A model generated the notes under the pieces. The model did no database searches. It worked only from the letters and a program-made list of their open reading frames with translations, and was not told the origin of the DNA. Below, in pieces: positions 28,095 through 39,290 of a stretch of DNA of 64,000 bases. The position numbers and the translations under genes are program-made. This DNA is from Aeromicrobium tamlense (lineage in GTDB: Bacteria; Actinomycetota; Actinomycetes; Propionibacteriales; Nocardioidaceae), in the NCBI RefSeq assembly GCF_013408555.1, contig NZ_JACBZN010000001.1, forward strand, positions 2,480,001 to 2,544,000, in the 5' to 3' direction. Numbering within the stretch: position 1 is the stretch's first letter; the number at the start of each line of letters is the position of its first letter.

Positions 28095-29905
28095 TCCGGG
28101 ACGTACGCGAGGCGCTCGCCGGCGCGCTTGAGGACGGCGCGGAACTCGCCGCCGGAGATGGCGTACTTGCCGGCGGGCGGGAAGAGCACCTGGGTGACGT
28201 CGGCCCCGCGGCGAACGACGCCCATCCGGTAGTGGACGGTGCGGTCCTTGCCGATCTCGAGACCGACGCGCCACGAGGTGCCGGCGAAGCCGCTGCCGCG
28301 GACGCGCTTCTCGTCGTCGACGGTGGCGGGCAGGTCGCCGTCCTCGCACTCGTCGATCCGCTTGGCGATCCCGTCGACGAACTTCTTCGCCGCCTTGGGG
28401 CTCGACATCCGCGCGACCGTCTGCGTGAGCGCGAACTGGTCGGGCAGCACCTCGGCCTCCGGGATCGCGAAGACGCGCGACTGGGCCGAGCTGACGGACT
28501 TGCCGGTGAAGGTGGTGTCGTCGCAGACCGTGGCGGTCGGGTTCTGGTTCGTGACCGCGGCGGGCGCGCTGGCGCTCCAGACGCTGTCGATCGTCTTGAC
28601 CGGCGGCAGGTCGACGACGCCGAGGAACGACGGGTACTTGCCCACGGCCGGCGGCAGCGCCGAGGTCACGGTGAAGCGCTCGGTGCAGTCGCCGCCCGAG
28701 TCGGCGCAGACGCGACTGATCGACTCGTTGAGCACGCGCGCGAACTGACGCACGTCGGTGCGCTCGGTGCCCGGCGACTCGTGCACGAGCGTGCTGGTGA
28801 GGGTGCCCGACTGCGCCAGGCCCACGGTGATGAAGCGGGCCGGCGAGCGGTAGGACTGCAGGCGCAGGATCTGGAAGTCGCCGAAGGGGCGCTCGACGCG
28901 GTAGGCGTCGACGAGGCGCGTGCGCGGGTGCTCACACCCGGCGTAGAAGGAGACGAGGCGCGAGAACGCGGCCTCGGACGCCTCCTCCGAGCGCGAGACC
29001 TCGATCGCCTGCGCGACACGGTCGTCCGCGTCGTCGGTGAAGGCGCGCACGAAGACCTTGAGCGGGTCGGGGTCGGCGAAGCGGGTGGTGGGACACGTGG
29101 CGTACGGGGTCTGGTTGGCCAGGTCGGTGTCCGTGGCCTCGACCGACCAGGCGGCATCGGGGTTGAGGTTCGCGACCTCGCCACTGGAGAGCAGATCGTC
29201 GGTGCCGATGTTGTGCGAGTCGAGCACGACGTCGCGCGACTCGGCGCCGATCTTCTCGCGGTCGGGCAGCGAGGACTGCCGGGCCATCGCGTCGCCCTGC
29301 GCCACGAACGCGCCGCCGAACAGCGCCACGGCGAGCGCGGCGGCGACGAGCACGACCGCGTTGCGGCGAGCGCCGCGGGTGGCCGAGCGGCGAACCTCGC
29401 CGGCCGACGGCAGGTCGAGCCCGGCGGTGACCACCGCGAGGGCGCGCATGCGCTCGACGACCTCGTCGATCGTGACGCCGAGGCCCTCCTCGATGCGGCT
29501 GAACCCGCGCGACGCGAGCTCGAGCGCGGACTCGTCGTCGACGCCCACCTCGCGCGCCGCCTCGTCGAGGTCGACGTCGGCGATCGTCATGAGGCTGATC
29601 AGCCGGCGCGAGGGCTGGTCGAGGTCGGCCAGCTGCGCCAGCAGGGCGTGATCGGTGTCGTGGGTGCGGGTGCGGCGCCATGGGTGCGTGCCGCGGCTGA
29701 GTGCCGTGCCCTTCCACGCCTCCGCGCGTACGAACGACGCCGGATCGGCCGCGGAGACGCGCGACCACTGGCGCCACGCGTGGCGGTACGCCTCGATCGT
29801 CGCCTCGCGCGCGACCTCGCGATCACCGCACTTCGCATACGTCGTGACCAGCGTCACCCGCTGCGTCGAGGCGTAGAAGGCGTCGAACTCGTCGACCCGA
29901 GTCAT
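28091..29905 (-). CDS. sigma-70-like protein with membrane anchor and duplicated ectodomain
   Basis: The first ~165 of its 604 residues resemble an ECF sigma factor (DEFDAFYASTQRVTLVTTYAKCGDREVAREATIEAYRHAW like region 2; QPSRRLISLMTIADVDLDEAAREVGV like region 4). One membrane helix follows at about 182-203, then ~400 extracytoplasmic residues. The ectodomain contains two similar halves (AAWSVEATDTDLANQTPYATC... and SVWSASAPAAVTNQNPTATVC...) that recall PknH-type sensor domains with paired cysteines. Region 2 lacks a strong -10 recognition motif, so it may be a degenerate sigma acting as a membrane sensor. The Shine-Dalgarno gaaggagg is strong. Confidence 0.65.
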   Translation of the reverse strand: MTRVDEFDAFYASTQRVTLVTTYAKCGDREVAREATIEAYRHAWRQWSRVSAADPASFVRAEAWKGTALSRGTHPWRRTRTHDTDHALLAQLADLDQPSRRLISLMTIADVDLDEAAREVGVDDESALELASRGFSRIEEGLGVTIDEVVERMRALAVVTAGLDLPSAGEVRRSATRGARRNAVVLVAAALAVALFGGAFVAQGDAMARQSSLPDREKIGAESRDVVLDSHNIGTDDLLSSGEVANLNPDAAWSVEATDTDLANQTPYATCPTTRFADPDPLKVFVRAFTDDADDRVAQAIEVSRSEEASEAAFSRLVSFYAGCEHPRTRLVDAYRVERPFGDFQILRLQSYRSPARFITVGLAQSGTLTSTLVHESPGTERTDVRQFARVLNESISRVCADSGGDCTERFTVTSALPPAVGKYPSFLGVVDLPPVKTIDSVWSASAPAAVTNQNPTATVCDDTTFTGKSVSSAQSRVFAIPEAEVLPDQFALTQTVARMSSPKAAKKFVDGIAKRIDECEDGDLPATVDDEKRVRGSGFAGTSWRVGLEIGKDRTVHYRMGVVRRGADVTQVLFPPAGKYAISGGEFRAVLKRAGERLAYVPE

Positions 29906-29978
29906 GCTGCCTTCCTCCTTCTCTCCACCCCGGCGTGTGCTGTCACGATCCCCGCCACGATACCGGTTGGATGGTGAG

Positions 29979-31103
29979 GTGACCGAGTCCCGTGCTGCCG
30001 ATCAGTGGCGCCCGGCGATCCTCACGGCCGTCGGATCGACGGTCCTCAGCCTCCTGATCGCCGGTTCCGCGGCCTCGGCGACGACACTCGCGGCGTCCAC
30101 TCCCGACCTGCTCCGGGCCTCGATCCGCGCGTGGCTCGTGGCCGTCGGCGCGACCCTCACCACCGGCGACGAGCGCATCGACGTGGTGCCCCTGGGAGCG
30201 ACGATCGTGGTGGTCGTCCTCGTCCTCGCGCTCACCCGGCTGGCGCTGCGGACGCCGATCGTCGACCCCGTGGCGTTCGGCGCCATGACGGGCGGAGTCG
30301 CCGGCGTGCTGGCCGGGATCTGCTCGGCCGCCACCAGCACCGAGACCACCTCCACCTCGTTCGTCCGGGCCGCGTTCGGCGCGTTCCTGGTCGTCGGACT
30401 GCCCGCGGCGTGGGGTGCCTCCCGGCGTTCCGGCATCGCGTGGATGGGCCTGCCCTCCCGCTGGATCCCGGTGGCCGACGGAGCGTCCAGCGGCGTGATC
30501 GGGCTGCTCGGCGGGGCCGCCGTCGTGACCTTCGTGATGCTCACGCTGCACCTCGACCGCGCCGCCGACCTCTGGGCCACGCTCGACCCGGACGGCCCTC
30601 TCCTGCTCGGCCTCATGTGCCTGCTGGCGCTGCCCACGCTGGTGCTGTGGACCACCGCGGTGATCCTCGGACCCGGCTTCACGCTCGGCGCGGACACCAC
30701 CGTCGACCTCGCCGGCTCAGCACTGGGCCAGGTGCCCGGGTTCCCGCCGCTGGCCGCGCTGCCCGACCCCGGTCCCTTCGACGGCTGGGTCGTCGTGCTG
30801 ACGCTGGTCCCGCTCGCGGCGGGCGTCGCAGCCGGCCTCGTCACGTACACGCGCACGACCGCCGAGCAGCGTGGCTGGGGCCGCGCGGCCGGCGACGGCG
30901 CGCTCGCCGGAGCCGTGGCCGGAGCGATCGTCGGCCTCTTGCTCGAGACCGCGCGCGGCGGCCTGGGCCCGGGACTGCTGCAGACCGCGGGCTCCCCCGC
31001 CTGGCAGGGACTGCTGGTCGCCGTCCCGCTGCTGGCGGCGGGCGGCGCCCTGGGCGCGATCGGCGCCCACTATCGTTCTGCACGTGACCGAGCCTCGTCC
31101 TGA
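29979..31103 (+). CDS. DUF6350-type polytopic membrane protein
   Basis: The 374-residue protein has about ten hydrophobic helices and no soluble domain. Proteins of this type are found immediately upstream of purN in many actinomycetes (DUF6350); the function is unknown. GTG 29979 follows a gaggtg context; its 3' end overlaps purN by 20 bp, which suggests coupling to purine synthesis genes. Confidence 0.75.
   Translation: MTESRAADQWRPAILTAVGSTVLSLLIAGSAASATTLAASTPDLLRASIRAWLVAVGATLTTGDERIDVVPLGATIVVVVLVLALTRLALRTPIVDPVAFGAMTGGVAGVLAGICSAATSTETTSTSFVRAAFGAFLVVGLPAAWGASRRSGIAWMGLPSRWIPVADGASSGVIGLLGGAAVVTFVMLTLHLDRAADLWATLDPDGPLLLGLMCLLALPTLVLWTTAVILGPGFTLGADTTVDLAGSALGQVPGFPPLAALPDPGPFDGWVVVLTLVPLAAGVAAGLVTYTRTTAEQRGWGRAAGDGALAGAVAGAIVGLLLETARGGLGPGLLQTAGSPAWQGLLVAVPLLAAGGALGAIGAHYRSARDRASS
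31071..31076 (+). promoter_or_regulatory. internal -10 box TATCGT, leaderless start for purN
   Basis: TATCGT lies inside the upstream gene, 7 nt before GTG 31084, so purN may have its own promoter. Confidence 0.45.
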
Positions 31104-31722
31104 GCCCGCCCGGCTCGTGGTGCTGGTGTCGGGATCCGGTACCAACCTGCAGGCACTGATCGACGCCGCCGCCGACCCCGGCTACGGCGCCCAGGTCGTC
31201 GCCGTCGGCGCCGACCGTGACGGGATCGAGGGCCTCGCCCGCGCCGAGCGGCACGGCATCCCCACGTTCGTCGAGCGGGTCTCCGACCATCCCGACCGCG
31301 CCGCCTGGGACGCCTCGATCGCCGAGACGGTGGCGTCGTACCGGCCCGACCTGGTCGTCCTGGCCGGCTTCATGAAGCTCGCGGGCCCGGCGTTCCTCGA
31401 GCGCTTCGGCGGCCGCACGGTCAACACCCACCCGGCGCTCTCGCCGTCCTTCCCCGGCATGCGCGGCCCGCAGGACGCGCTGGAGTACGGCGTGAAGATC
31501 ACCGGCGCCACCCTGTTCGTCGTCGACGCCGGCGTCGACACCGGCCCGATCGTCGCGCAGGTCGCCGTGCCGGTCGAGGACGACGACGACGTCGAGACCC
31601 TCCACGAGCGCATCAAGACCCACGAGCGAGCCATGCTGGTCGAGTGGGTGGGCCGCCTCGCGCGCGAGCCCCACTCGATCGACGGCCGACGAATCCGCTT
31701 CCACCCGAAGGAACAGTCATGA
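31084..31722 (+). CDS. purN: phosphoribosylglycinamide formyltransferase
   Basis: The enzyme transfers the formyl group of 10-formyl-THF to GAR, the third step of de novo purine synthesis. The 212-residue length matches the family. It has the phosphate loop [14 protein letters not shown], the catalytic [12 protein letters not shown] segment (Asn and His), [19 protein letters not shown] containing the third catalytic residue, Asp, and ERIKTHER. It is coupled to purH by an ATGA overlap. folD nearby supplies the folate cofactor pathway. Confidence 0.95.
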   Translation: MTEPRPEPARLVVLVSGSGTNLQALIDAAADPGYGAQVVAVGADRDGIEGLARAERHGIPTFVERVSDHPDRAAWDASIAETVASYRPDLVVLAGFMKLAGPAFLERFGGRTVNTHPALSPSFPGMRGPQDALEYGVKITGATLFVVDAGVDTGPIVAQVAVPVEDDDDVETLHERIKTHERAMLVEWVGRLAREPHSIDGRRIRFHPKEQS

Positions 31723-33275
31723 CCGACACCCGTCCCATCAAGCGCGCCCTCGTCTCGGTCTACGACAAGACCGGGCTGGCCGAGCTCGCGCAGGCGCTGC
31801 ACGCCGCAGGCGTCTCGATCGTCTCCACCGGCTCCACGGCCAAGACCATCGAGGCCGCGGGCGTCCCCGTGACCCCCGTCGAGCAGGTCACCGGCTTCCC
31901 CGAGTGCCTCGACGGGCGCGTCAAGACGCTGCACCCGCGCGTGCACGCCGGCATCCTCGCCGACCTGCGCCTGCCGGAGCACCAGCGCCAGCTGGAGCAG
32001 CTCGAGGTCGAGCCGTTCGACCTCGTCGTGGTGAACCTCTACCCGTTCCGCGAGACCGTCGCCTCCGGCGCGACCCCGGACGAGGTCGTCGAGCAGATCG
32101 ACATCGGCGGCCCCTCCATGGTGCGCGCCGCCGCGAAGAATCACCCGAGCGTGGCCGTCGTGGTCTCCCCCGACGCCTACGGCGAGCTCACCGACGCGCT
32201 GGCGCAGGGCGGCTTCACGCTCGAGCAGCGCAAGCGCCTCGCGGGTCGGGCCTTCGCGCACACCGCCGCCTACGACGTCGCCGTCGCCTCGTGGTTCGCC
32301 TCGGCCTACGCACCCGCCGACGACGAGCAGTTCCCCGCCTTCCTGGGCGCCACGTGGGAGCGCTCGGCCGTGCTGCGCTACGGCGAGAACCCGCACCAGC
32401 CCGCCGCGCTCTACACCGGTGATCACCCCGGCCTGGCCGGTGCCGAGCAGCTGCACGGCAAGGAGATGTCGTTCAACAACTACCTCGACACCGACGCCGC
32501 CCGCCGCGCCGCGTTCGCGCACGAGAAGCCCGCCGTCGCGATCATCAAGCACGCCAATCCGTGCGGCATCGCCGTGGGCACCGACGTCGCGCAGGCCCAC
32601 GCCCGCGCCCACGCCTGCGACCCGGTCTCGGCCTTCGGCGGCGTCATCGCGGCCAACCGCCCCGTGAGCGTGGCGATGGCCGAGCAGGTGGCCGAGGTCT
32701 TCACCGAGGTCATCGTCGCCCCCGACTACGAGGACGGCGCCGTCGAGGTGCTCCAGGCCAAGAAGAACATCCGCATCCTGCGCTGCCCCGCCCCCACGCA
32801 CGAGACGCCGGTCGAGTTCCGGCCCGTCAGCGGCGGCCTGCTGCTGCAGGAGCGCGACCGCGTGGACGCCGAGGGCGACGACCCCACCACCTGGACCCTC
32901 GCCGCCGGCGAGCCGGTCGACTCCGACACCTTCGCCGACCTCGTCTTCGCCTGGCGCGCGTGCAAGGCCGTGAAGTCGAACGCGATCCTGCTGGCCAAGG
33001 GCGGTGCCTCGGTGGGCGTCGGCATGGGCCAGGTCAACCGCGTCGACTCGTGCCGACTCGCGGTGGAGCGGGCGGGCGAGGAGCGCGCCCGTGGCGCCGT
33101 GGCCGCGTCGGACGCGTTCTTCCCGTTCTCCGACGGACCTCAGATCCTCATCGACGCGGGCGTCAAGGCGATCGTGCAGCCCGGCGGCTCGGTGCGCGAT
33201 GCCGAGACGGTGGCCGCCGCCGAGGCCGCCGGCGTCACGATGTACGTCACGGGGACGCGTCACTTCTTCCACTGA
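31719..33275 (+). CDS. purH: bifunctional AICAR transformylase / IMP cyclohydrolase
   Basis: The 518-residue enzyme performs the last two steps of IMP synthesis. The N-terminal MGS-like cyclohydrolase domain ([43 protein letters not shown]) is followed by the transformylase domain with the catalytic Lys277-His278 in [10 protein letters not shown]. The C-terminus ends in the family-typical ...[10 protein letters not shown]. Its last 29 bp overlap the convergent TetR gene. Confidence 0.96.
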   Translation: MTDTRPIKRALVSVYDKTGLAELAQALHAAGVSIVSTGSTAKTIEAAGVPVTPVEQVTGFPECLDGRVKTLHPRVHAGILADLRLPEHQRQLEQLEVEPFDLVVVNLYPFRETVASGATPDEVVEQIDIGGPSMVRAAAKNHPSVAVVVSPDAYGELTDALAQGGFTLEQRKRLAGRAFAHTAAYDVAVASWFASAYAPADDEQFPAFLGATWERSAVLRYGENPHQPAALYTGDHPGLAGAEQLHGKEMSFNNYLDTDAARRAAFAHEKPAVAIIKHANPCGIAVGTDVAQAHARAHACDPVSAFGGVIAANRPVSVAMAEQVAEVFTEVIVAPDYEDGAVEVLQAKKNIRILRCPAPTHETPVEFRPVSGGLLLQERDRVDAEGDDPTTWTLAAGEPVDSDTFADLVFAWRACKAVKSNAILLAKGGASVGVGMGQVNRVDSCRLAVERAGEERARGAVAASDAFFPFSDGPQILIDAGVKAIVQPGGSVRDAETVAAAEAAGVTMYVTGTRHFFH

Positions 33276-33927
33276 TCGCGCTGTCGCGCAGGTCCATCAG
33301 CATCTGCGTGCCCGTCTCGTCGTCGACGAGGTGGCCGATGATCATGCTCCGCATCGCGCGGACGACCTTCGCGGCCTCCTCGTCCTCCTCGTTCACGCCG
33401 GCCGTGCGCCGCAGCGCGACGCCGGCGATGAACGCGACCATGTCCTCGGCCAGGCCCTCGGGATCGGGGATGCCCGCCCGTCGCAGCACCTTCACCAGCA
33501 CGTCCTGACCCGTGGTCAGGGCGGTGACGGCGGTCTCGCGCAGCTCGGGATCGCGGGCGGCGCCCAGGATCACGGAGAGCTCGCGCGTGGCCGTCTCGGG
33601 TGGCCGCAGGGCCAGGATGCTCGTGGCGAAGTGCACCGAGGAGTCGGCGGTGACCAGGCTCATCATGCCCTGGACGTCGACGTCGGCGAGGCTCTCCATC
33701 GTCGCGATCCAGGCCTCGATGTGGTGGTTGAGGGCCTCGCGCAGGAGCTCCTCGATCGTGGAGAAGTAGTAGGTCGTCGTGGCGGCCGGCAGGCCGGCCG
33801 CAGCGGCCACCGCGCGGTGCGTGACCGCGCGTGAGCCACCCTCGACGAAGAGGTCGACCGCGGCCTCCAGCAGCGCCTCACGGCGCTGTCGGCTCCGCTC
33901 CTGCGACAGTTGAGCCCTCGGTGCCAT
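33247..33927 (-). CDS. TetR-family transcriptional regulator
   Basis: The 226-residue repressor has an N-terminal helix-turn-helix ([41 protein letters not shown], about 15-58) and an all-helical ligand domain. A TAGACT box 7 nt before the ATG indicates a leaderless transcript. No obvious target gene is adjacent on the same strand; the downstream neighbour purH is convergent. Ligand unknown. Confidence 0.9.
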   Translation of the reverse strand: MAPRAQLSQERSRQRREALLEAAVDLFVEGGSRAVTHRAVAAAAGLPAATTTYYFSTIEELLREALNHHIEAWIATMESLADVDVQGMMSLVTADSSVHFATSILALRPPETATRELSVILGAARDPELRETAVTALTTGQDVLVKVLRRAGIPDPEGLAEDMVAFIAGVALRRTAGVNEEDEEAAKVVRAMRSMIIGHLVDDETGTQMLMDLRDSAISGRSDASP

Positions 33928-33934
33928 GCCGAGC

Positions 33935-33940
33935 AGTCTA
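33935..33940 (-). promoter_or_regulatory. -10 box TAGACT, leaderless start for TetR gene
   Basis: On the minus strand TAGACT is followed by 7 nt and the ATG at 33927. Confidence 0.5.
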
Positions 33941-33975
33941 GGGGTGCCGCGGCCTCCGACCGGGGCGGTTCGGCC

Positions 33976-34593
33976 TCAACCGGTCCACCAGGTGTCGGCG
34001 TCGAGCAGCCAGTGGTGGCGCATCGACAGCGCTCGCTCGATGATCGCGAGGACGCCCGCGACGGTCAGCGCCGTGGCCGCGGAGCCGCTCAGGGCGAGCG
34101 GCGAGGAGAAGGTCCAGCCGAGGGTGTCGGCGACCTGCGGCACGTCCGTGACGGTGTCGAGCAGGCTCATCCCAGCCACCACGAGACCCACCACGAGCAC
34201 GACCACCGCGGCCGCGGCCATGAGCGCGCTCAGCGCCGGCCGGCGCTCGGCGAGCCGCTGGCGCCAGGCCTCGAGCGTCTTCGGATGCGGGCCCAGCGGG
34301 AGCTCGGTGCCCGTGCCCAGCACGAGATGCGCGCGCTTCACGCCGTAGAAGGTGGTGGCGAACTCGATCCGGCCGCCCGGCACCGGGAACGAGGCCGGCG
34401 CCTTGGCCGAGGCCGCGCGACGGCCGTCGCGGTAGAGCGACACCCGGTCGTCCCAGTCGAAGAAGTCGTAGTCGACGGCCCAGACGTGGCCGGCGTGCGT
34501 GATGCCCAACAGGCTCCGGTTCACCACCTGCAGCCGCGAGTACGGCTTCAGCGGCTCGTCGTCCCCGGGCTCGATCGCACCCTTGCGGCTCAT
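33976..34593 (-). CDS. hypothetical protein with two C-terminal membrane helices
   Basis: I do not recognise a family in this 205-residue protein. Residues 1-95 are soluble and contain [22 protein letters not shown], a beta-type pattern. Two membrane helices lie at about 110-135 and 155-178, and the protein ends in a tryptophan-rich tail. ATG 34593 was chosen as the first methionine before the conserved-looking segment; sequence upstream enters the folD promoter. Confidence 0.55.
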   Translation of the reverse strand: MSRKGAIEPGDDEPLKPYSRLQVVNRSLLGITHAGHVWAVDYDFFDWDDRVSLYRDGRRAASAKAPASFPVPGGRIEFATTFYGVKRAHLVLGTGTELPLGPHPKTLEAWRQRLAERRPALSALMAAAAVVVLVVGLVVAGMSLLDTVTDVPQVADTLGWTFSSPLALSGSAATALTVAGVLAIIERALSMRHHWLLDADTWWTG

Positions 34594-34695
34594 GTCGGCG
34601 TTCCCCCTCGCGTCGGCACGGTCCCAGTATCCCCTTCGCCCTCCCGGGCCAAGGTGGCGACCGTGCCGGCCGGCGCACGTGAAAGACTCGGACCC

Positions 34696-35559
34696 GTGAC
34701 CGCCCAGACCCTCGACGGCAAGGCCGTCGCCGCCACGATCAAGACCGAGCTGCGCGAGCGCGTCGACGCCCTCCGCGCCCGCGGCATCACCCCCGGCCTC
34801 GGGACCATCCTCGTCGGCGACGACCCGGCCAGCCGCTGGTACGTCGGCGCCAAGCACAAGGACTGCGCCGAGATCGGCATCGAGTCGATCCGCATCGACC
34901 TGCCGGCCACCGCCACCCAGGAGGAGGTCGAGGCCGCCGTCGACCAGCTCAACGCCGACCCGGCCTGCACCCTCTACATCGTGCAGCTGCCGCTGCCGAA
35001 GGGTCTCGACGAGAACGCCGTGATCGGCCGCATCGACCCGACGAAGGACGCCGACGGCCTGCACCCGACCAACCTCGGCTGGCTCGTCCTGGGCAAGCCC
35101 GCTCCGCTGCCGTGCACGCCGCGCGGCATCATCGAGCTGCTGCGGCGCCACGAGGTGGAGATCGCCGGCAAGCACGCCGTCGTCATCGGCCGCGGTATCA
35201 CGGTGGGCCGCCCGATGGGCCTGCTGCTGACGCGCCGCAGCGAGAACGCCACCGTCACGCTGTGCCACACCGGCACGCAGGACCTCGCGGCCGAGGTGCG
35301 CCGCGCCGACATCGTCATCGCCGCCGCCGGCGTGCCCGGCATCATCACCGGCGACATGGTCAAGCCCGGGGCCGCCCTGCTCGACGTCGGCGTCAGCCGC
35401 GACGACGACGGCAAGATCGTGGGCGACCTCGCTCCCGACGTGTGGGAGACCGCCGGCTGGGTCACGCCGAACCCCGGCGGCGTCGGCCCGATGACCCGCG
35501 CGATGCTGCTGAGCAACGTCGTCGACTTCAGCGAGGCCGCGGCCGAGGACGCGGGGTGA
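34696..35559 (+). CDS. folD: bifunctional methylenetetrahydrofolate dehydrogenase / cyclohydrolase
   Basis: The 287-residue cytosolic enzyme interconverts methylene-THF and 10-formyl-THF, the cofactor for PurN and PurH encoded just upstream. The catalytic Tyr49-x3-Lys53 is in [10 protein letters not shown]. The signature [20 protein letters not shown] and NADP-site [14 protein letters not shown] are present. The start is GTG 34696. The stop overlaps the GTG of the DUF3017 gene. Confidence 0.95.
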   Translation: MTAQTLDGKAVAATIKTELRERVDALRARGITPGLGTILVGDDPASRWYVGAKHKDCAEIGIESIRIDLPATATQEEVEAAVDQLNADPACTLYIVQLPLPKGLDENAVIGRIDPTKDADGLHPTNLGWLVLGKPAPLPCTPRGIIELLRRHEVEIAGKHAVVIGRGITVGRPMGLLLTRRSENATVTLCHTGTQDLAAEVRRADIVIAAAGVPGIITGDMVKPGAALLDVGVSRDDDGKIVGDLAPDVWETAGWVTPNPGGVGPMTRAMLLSNVVDFSEAAAEDAG

Positions 35560-35822
35560 AGCTCCCCCGCAGCCACGGCTCGCGGATCTACCTGCTGCAC
35601 CTCGTCGCGGTGGCCGTGGGCCTGGTCCTGGTCGCCACGGGACCGTGGCGCGCCGGCGTCGTCGTCATCGGCGCGTCGTTCCTGGTCGCCGCGGCGTTCC
35701 GCCTGGTGATCCCGCTGGACCACACCGGGATGCTGCGCGTGCGCGGCAAGCTCTTCGACGTCGTCTGGATGTCGTTCCTGGGCGCGTCGCTGGTGCTGCT
35801 GGCGATCATCGTCCCGAGCTGA
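35556..35822 (+). CDS. DUF3017 small membrane protein
   Basis: The 88-residue protein has three hydrophobic helices and a central [24 protein letters not shown] segment. It sits directly after folD with a GTGA overlap, the standard location for DUF3017 in actinomycetes. No function is known. Confidence 0.85.
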   Translation: MKLPRSHGSRIYLLHLVAVAVGLVLVATGPWRAGVVVIGASFLVAAAFRLVIPLDHTGMLRVRGKLFDVVWMSFLGASLVLLAIIVPS

Positions 35823-35837
35823 GCACCCCGAAGCACG

Positions 35838-35870
35838 AAGCAGGGCCGCCCGGATCGGGCGGCCCTGCTT
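35838..35870. terminator. bidirectional terminator, folD operon / mdh
   Basis: A 15-bp perfect stem aagcagggccgcccg with a 3-nt loop lies between convergent genes; the A-rich 5' side and tt on the 3' side suit both directions. Confidence 0.85.
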
Positions 35871-35888
35871 GCGTAGGTGCTGCGTGGA

Positions 35889-36878
<990 letters not shown>

Positions 36879-36955
36879 GTCGATGTGCTCCTTGGGGTGG
36901 GGTGTCTGCCCTCGAAACTAGCGCAGGACGGATTCGGGCCCGCCACCGCCCGGCC

Positions 36956-37603
36956 TCAGAGGTCGTCGGTCTCGTTGTCGAGCGAGATCCATTCCTTCGA
37001 GGGCTCGACCCGCGTCGTACCGTCGCGCGTGACGTGCAGCGAGCCGTCCACGGCGTGCAGCACGTAACGGTCCCCGTCGTGCGTGGCGACGTAGGCGTCG
37101 CGGCGCCAGTCGTAGGTGCCCGAAAGATCCAGCGTGTCGGACCCGTCGGGCTTGATCACGACGCGGAACCGGTCGCCCACCGCGTCCTTGCCGCAGATCG
37201 AGGCCTTCGAGCCGTTCGTCGTGGACTTGTAGAGGATCACGGGGTAGTCGCCGCCGCAGGCCAGCGAGAGGCCGTCGGTCTGCTGCTGGGCCTTCGTGAC
37301 CGGCTGCTGGCCGCAGTCGGGCAGCAGGCTGTCGCCCTGGGTCCCGTCCGCGTTGAAGCGCGTGTTCTCGTCCTCGCAGGCCGTGACGGTGGGCTCGGTG
37401 GTCGGCTCGGTCGTGGGCGACGGGGCGGGAGCGTCCCGCGTGGGGTCGACCGAAAGGACCGGCGCACTAGGGGTGGAGGTGGTCGCCGGAGCCGCGGCCT
37501 CGTCGTCGGAACCGCCCCCGGACAGCAGCGACCAGCCGAACGCGCCGAGGGTGGCCACGACGGCCAGCACCAGCAGGACAGGACGTGCACCGCTCCAGCT
37601 CAT
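36956..37603 (-). CDS. membrane-anchored secreted hypothetical protein
   Basis: An N-terminal helix (about 8-27, VLLVLAVVATLGAFGWSLL) can anchor or export this 215-residue protein. A Pro/Thr/Ser linker (about 38-72, repeats of TTEPT) follows, then a globular part with four cysteines. I recognise no family. A TAGGCT box 6 nt before the ATG suggests a leaderless mRNA. Confidence 0.6.
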   Translation of the reverse strand: MSWSGARPVLLVLAVVATLGAFGWSLLSGGGSDDEAAAPATTSTPSAPVLSVDPTRDAPAPSPTTEPTTEPTVTACEDENTRFNADGTQGDSLLPDCGQQPVTKAQQQTDGLSLACGGDYPVILYKSTTNGSKASICGKDAVGDRFRVVIKPDGSDTLDLSGTYDWRRDAYVATHDGDRYVLHAVDGSLHVTRDGTTRVEPSKEWISLDNETDDL

Positions 37604-37609
37604 CGGTCC

Positions 37610-37615
37610 AGCCTA
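37610..37615 (-). promoter_or_regulatory. -10 box TAGGCT, leaderless start
   Basis: On the minus strand TAGGCT lies 6 nt before the ATG at 37603. It overlaps the stop of the upstream sigma-factor gene. Confidence 0.45.
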
Positions 37616-38866
37616 ACCGCCGTCGTCATGACGTCTGGCCCGCGCCCGCAGGAGTGTCCGCTCCCGGTCGTTCGTGGCGAGGTCGGCGGCGCGGTCGAAC
37701 TGGGCCGCCGCCTCTTCGAGCCGGCCGAGCTGCTCGAGCAGGTCGCCGCGCACGCTCGGCAGCAGGTGGTACCTCGCGAGCGCCGGGGCGGTGGCGAGGT
37801 CCTCGACGACGGCCAGGCCCGCCTCCGGACCACGGGCGCGTCCCAGGGCGACGGCCCGGTTCAGCTCGACCACGAGCGAGTTCGTCGCCCGGGCGAGGCG
37901 CTCGTACAGGGCGGCCACCCGCTCCCAGTCGGTCGACTCGACCGACGCCGCGCGCGCGTGCTCCCAGGCGATCGCGGCCTGCAGGACGTAGGGGCCGTCA
38001 CCGCCCAGCCGCACGGCGACGTCGAGTGCGGCCGCTCCGCGTGCGATCGCGTCGGCGTCCCACCGGGACCGGTCCTGGTCGGCGAGCAGGACCGGCTCGC
38101 CGGCCTCGTCCACGCGCGCGGCCAGGCGCGACGACTGCAGCTCCAGCAGCGCGAGCAGACCGTGGACCTCCGGCTCGCCCGGGACGACCGACGCCAGGAT
38201 CGCGGCGAGCCGGACCGCCTCGCGGCACAGGTCGGGGCGGGTCCAGTCGGCGCCCTCGGTCGCCGTGTGTCCCTCGTTGAACACGAGGTAGACCGCGGCC
38301 ATCACCGAGTGGAGCCGCTCGACCCTCTCCCGCCCGACGGGCTCGTCCATCGGGGCCCGGGCGTCGGCAAGCGTGCGCTTCGCGCGTGAGATGCGCGAGG
38401 CCACGGTGGACTCCGACGACAGGAACGCCCGCGCGATCTCACGGGTGCTCAGACCTGCGACCAGCCGCAGCGTCAGCACGGTGCGGCTCTCGGGGGTCAG
38501 CGACGGGTGGCAGCACGTGAACATCAGCCGCAGCACGTCGTCGCGCACGTGCTCGTCGGCGAGCGCCTGGTCGAACTCGGCCTCGTAGGCCTCGCAGGTG
38601 GACTCCCCCACCTGGGCATAGGCGCGCAGCTGCCGCTCACCCGCTCTGAACTGGTCGATCGCCCGCCGCTTCGCCGTGCTCATCAGCCAGGCGGCGGGGT
38701 TGTCGGGGACCCCGGTGCGCGGCCATGACTCGAGCGCCTGGGCCAGCGCCTCCTGCGCGAGGTCCTCCGCGCGGTCGACGCTGCGCGTGACGCGCAGCAG
38801 CGCGCCGAGCAGGCGCGACGACTCCTGTCGCCACACCTGCTCGACCACACGGGCCTCGTCGACCAT
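37613..38866 (-). CDS. ECF42-type RNA polymerase sigma factor
   Basis: The 417-residue sigma factor has a long C-terminal extension. Region 2 (DRAEDLAQEALAQALESWP...NPAAWLMSTAKRRAIDQFR, about 30-75) and region 4 (LTLRLVAGLSTREIARAFLSSESTVASRISRAKRTL, about 129-166) are intact. The remaining ~240 residues form the TPR-like extension (VYLVFNEGHTAT..., RLAARVDEAGEPVLLADQDRSRWD) that defines the ECF42/DUF6596 group and is thought to replace an anti-sigma factor. It follows a DGPF protein gene by 2 bp, the standard partner of this group. Confidence 0.92.
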   Translation of the reverse strand: MVDEARVVEQVWRQESSRLLGALLRVTRSVDRAEDLAQEALAQALESWPRTGVPDNPAAWLMSTAKRRAIDQFRAGERQLRAYAQVGESTCEAYEAEFDQALADEHVRDDVLRLMFTCCHPSLTPESRTVLTLRLVAGLSTREIARAFLSSESTVASRISRAKRTLADARAPMDEPVGRERVERLHSVMAAVYLVFNEGHTATEGADWTRPDLCREAVRLAAILASVVPGEPEVHGLLALLELQSSRLAARVDEAGEPVLLADQDRSRWDADAIARGAAALDVAVRLGGDGPYVLQAAIAWEHARAASVESTDWERVAALYERLARATNSLVVELNRAVALGRARGPEAGLAVVEDLATAPALARYHLLPSVRGDLLEQLGRLEEAAAQFDRAADLATNDRERTLLRARARRHDDGG

Positions 38867-38868
38867 GC

Positions 38869-39234
38869 TCAGGCCGGCGGCTCGAAGATCGCGCGGACCT
38901 CGACCCAGCCCTCCCAGCCCGGCCAGGCCTCGAGGTGGGCCTTCAGGAACGAGCGGGCCTTCTCCACGGCGGTCTCGGTGTCGGCCACGTCGTAGACGGC
39001 GTAGCCGCCGACCAGCTCCTTGACCTCGACGAACGGGCCGTCGGTCGTGCCGATGGACCCTCCGGTCAGGCTGACGATCGCGCCGGCGGCCGCCATGGGC
39101 GCCAGGCCGCCGGCCTGGACGAACGTGCCGTCGGCCGTGCTCTTGGCCTGCAGGGCGCCGATCGCGGCGAACAGCTCCATCGGCGGCTCGTCGGTCGGGC
39201 GGTGGGTCTCGTGAACCAGGGTCATGAACTTCAT
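38869..39234 (-). CDS. YCII-related DGPF-domain protein
   Basis: The 121-residue ferredoxin-like-fold protein has the signature DGPF at 65-68 in TTDGPFVEVKELVGGYAVYDV. These proteins are the constant neighbours of ECF42 sigma factors and are among their regulated genes; their biochemical role is unknown. A strong aaggag site lies before the ATG. Confidence 0.92.
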   Translation of the reverse strand: MKFMTLVHETHRPTDEPPMELFAAIGALQAKSTADGTFVQAGGLAPMAAAGAIVSLTGGSIGTTDGPFVEVKELVGGYAVYDVADTETAVEKARSFLKAHLEAWPGWEGWVEVRAIFEPPA

Positions 39235-39290
39235 GGGTCTCTCCTTGTTTCGGGTGTGATCGTTCCGGATGGGATGGGGTGGGGCAAGGG

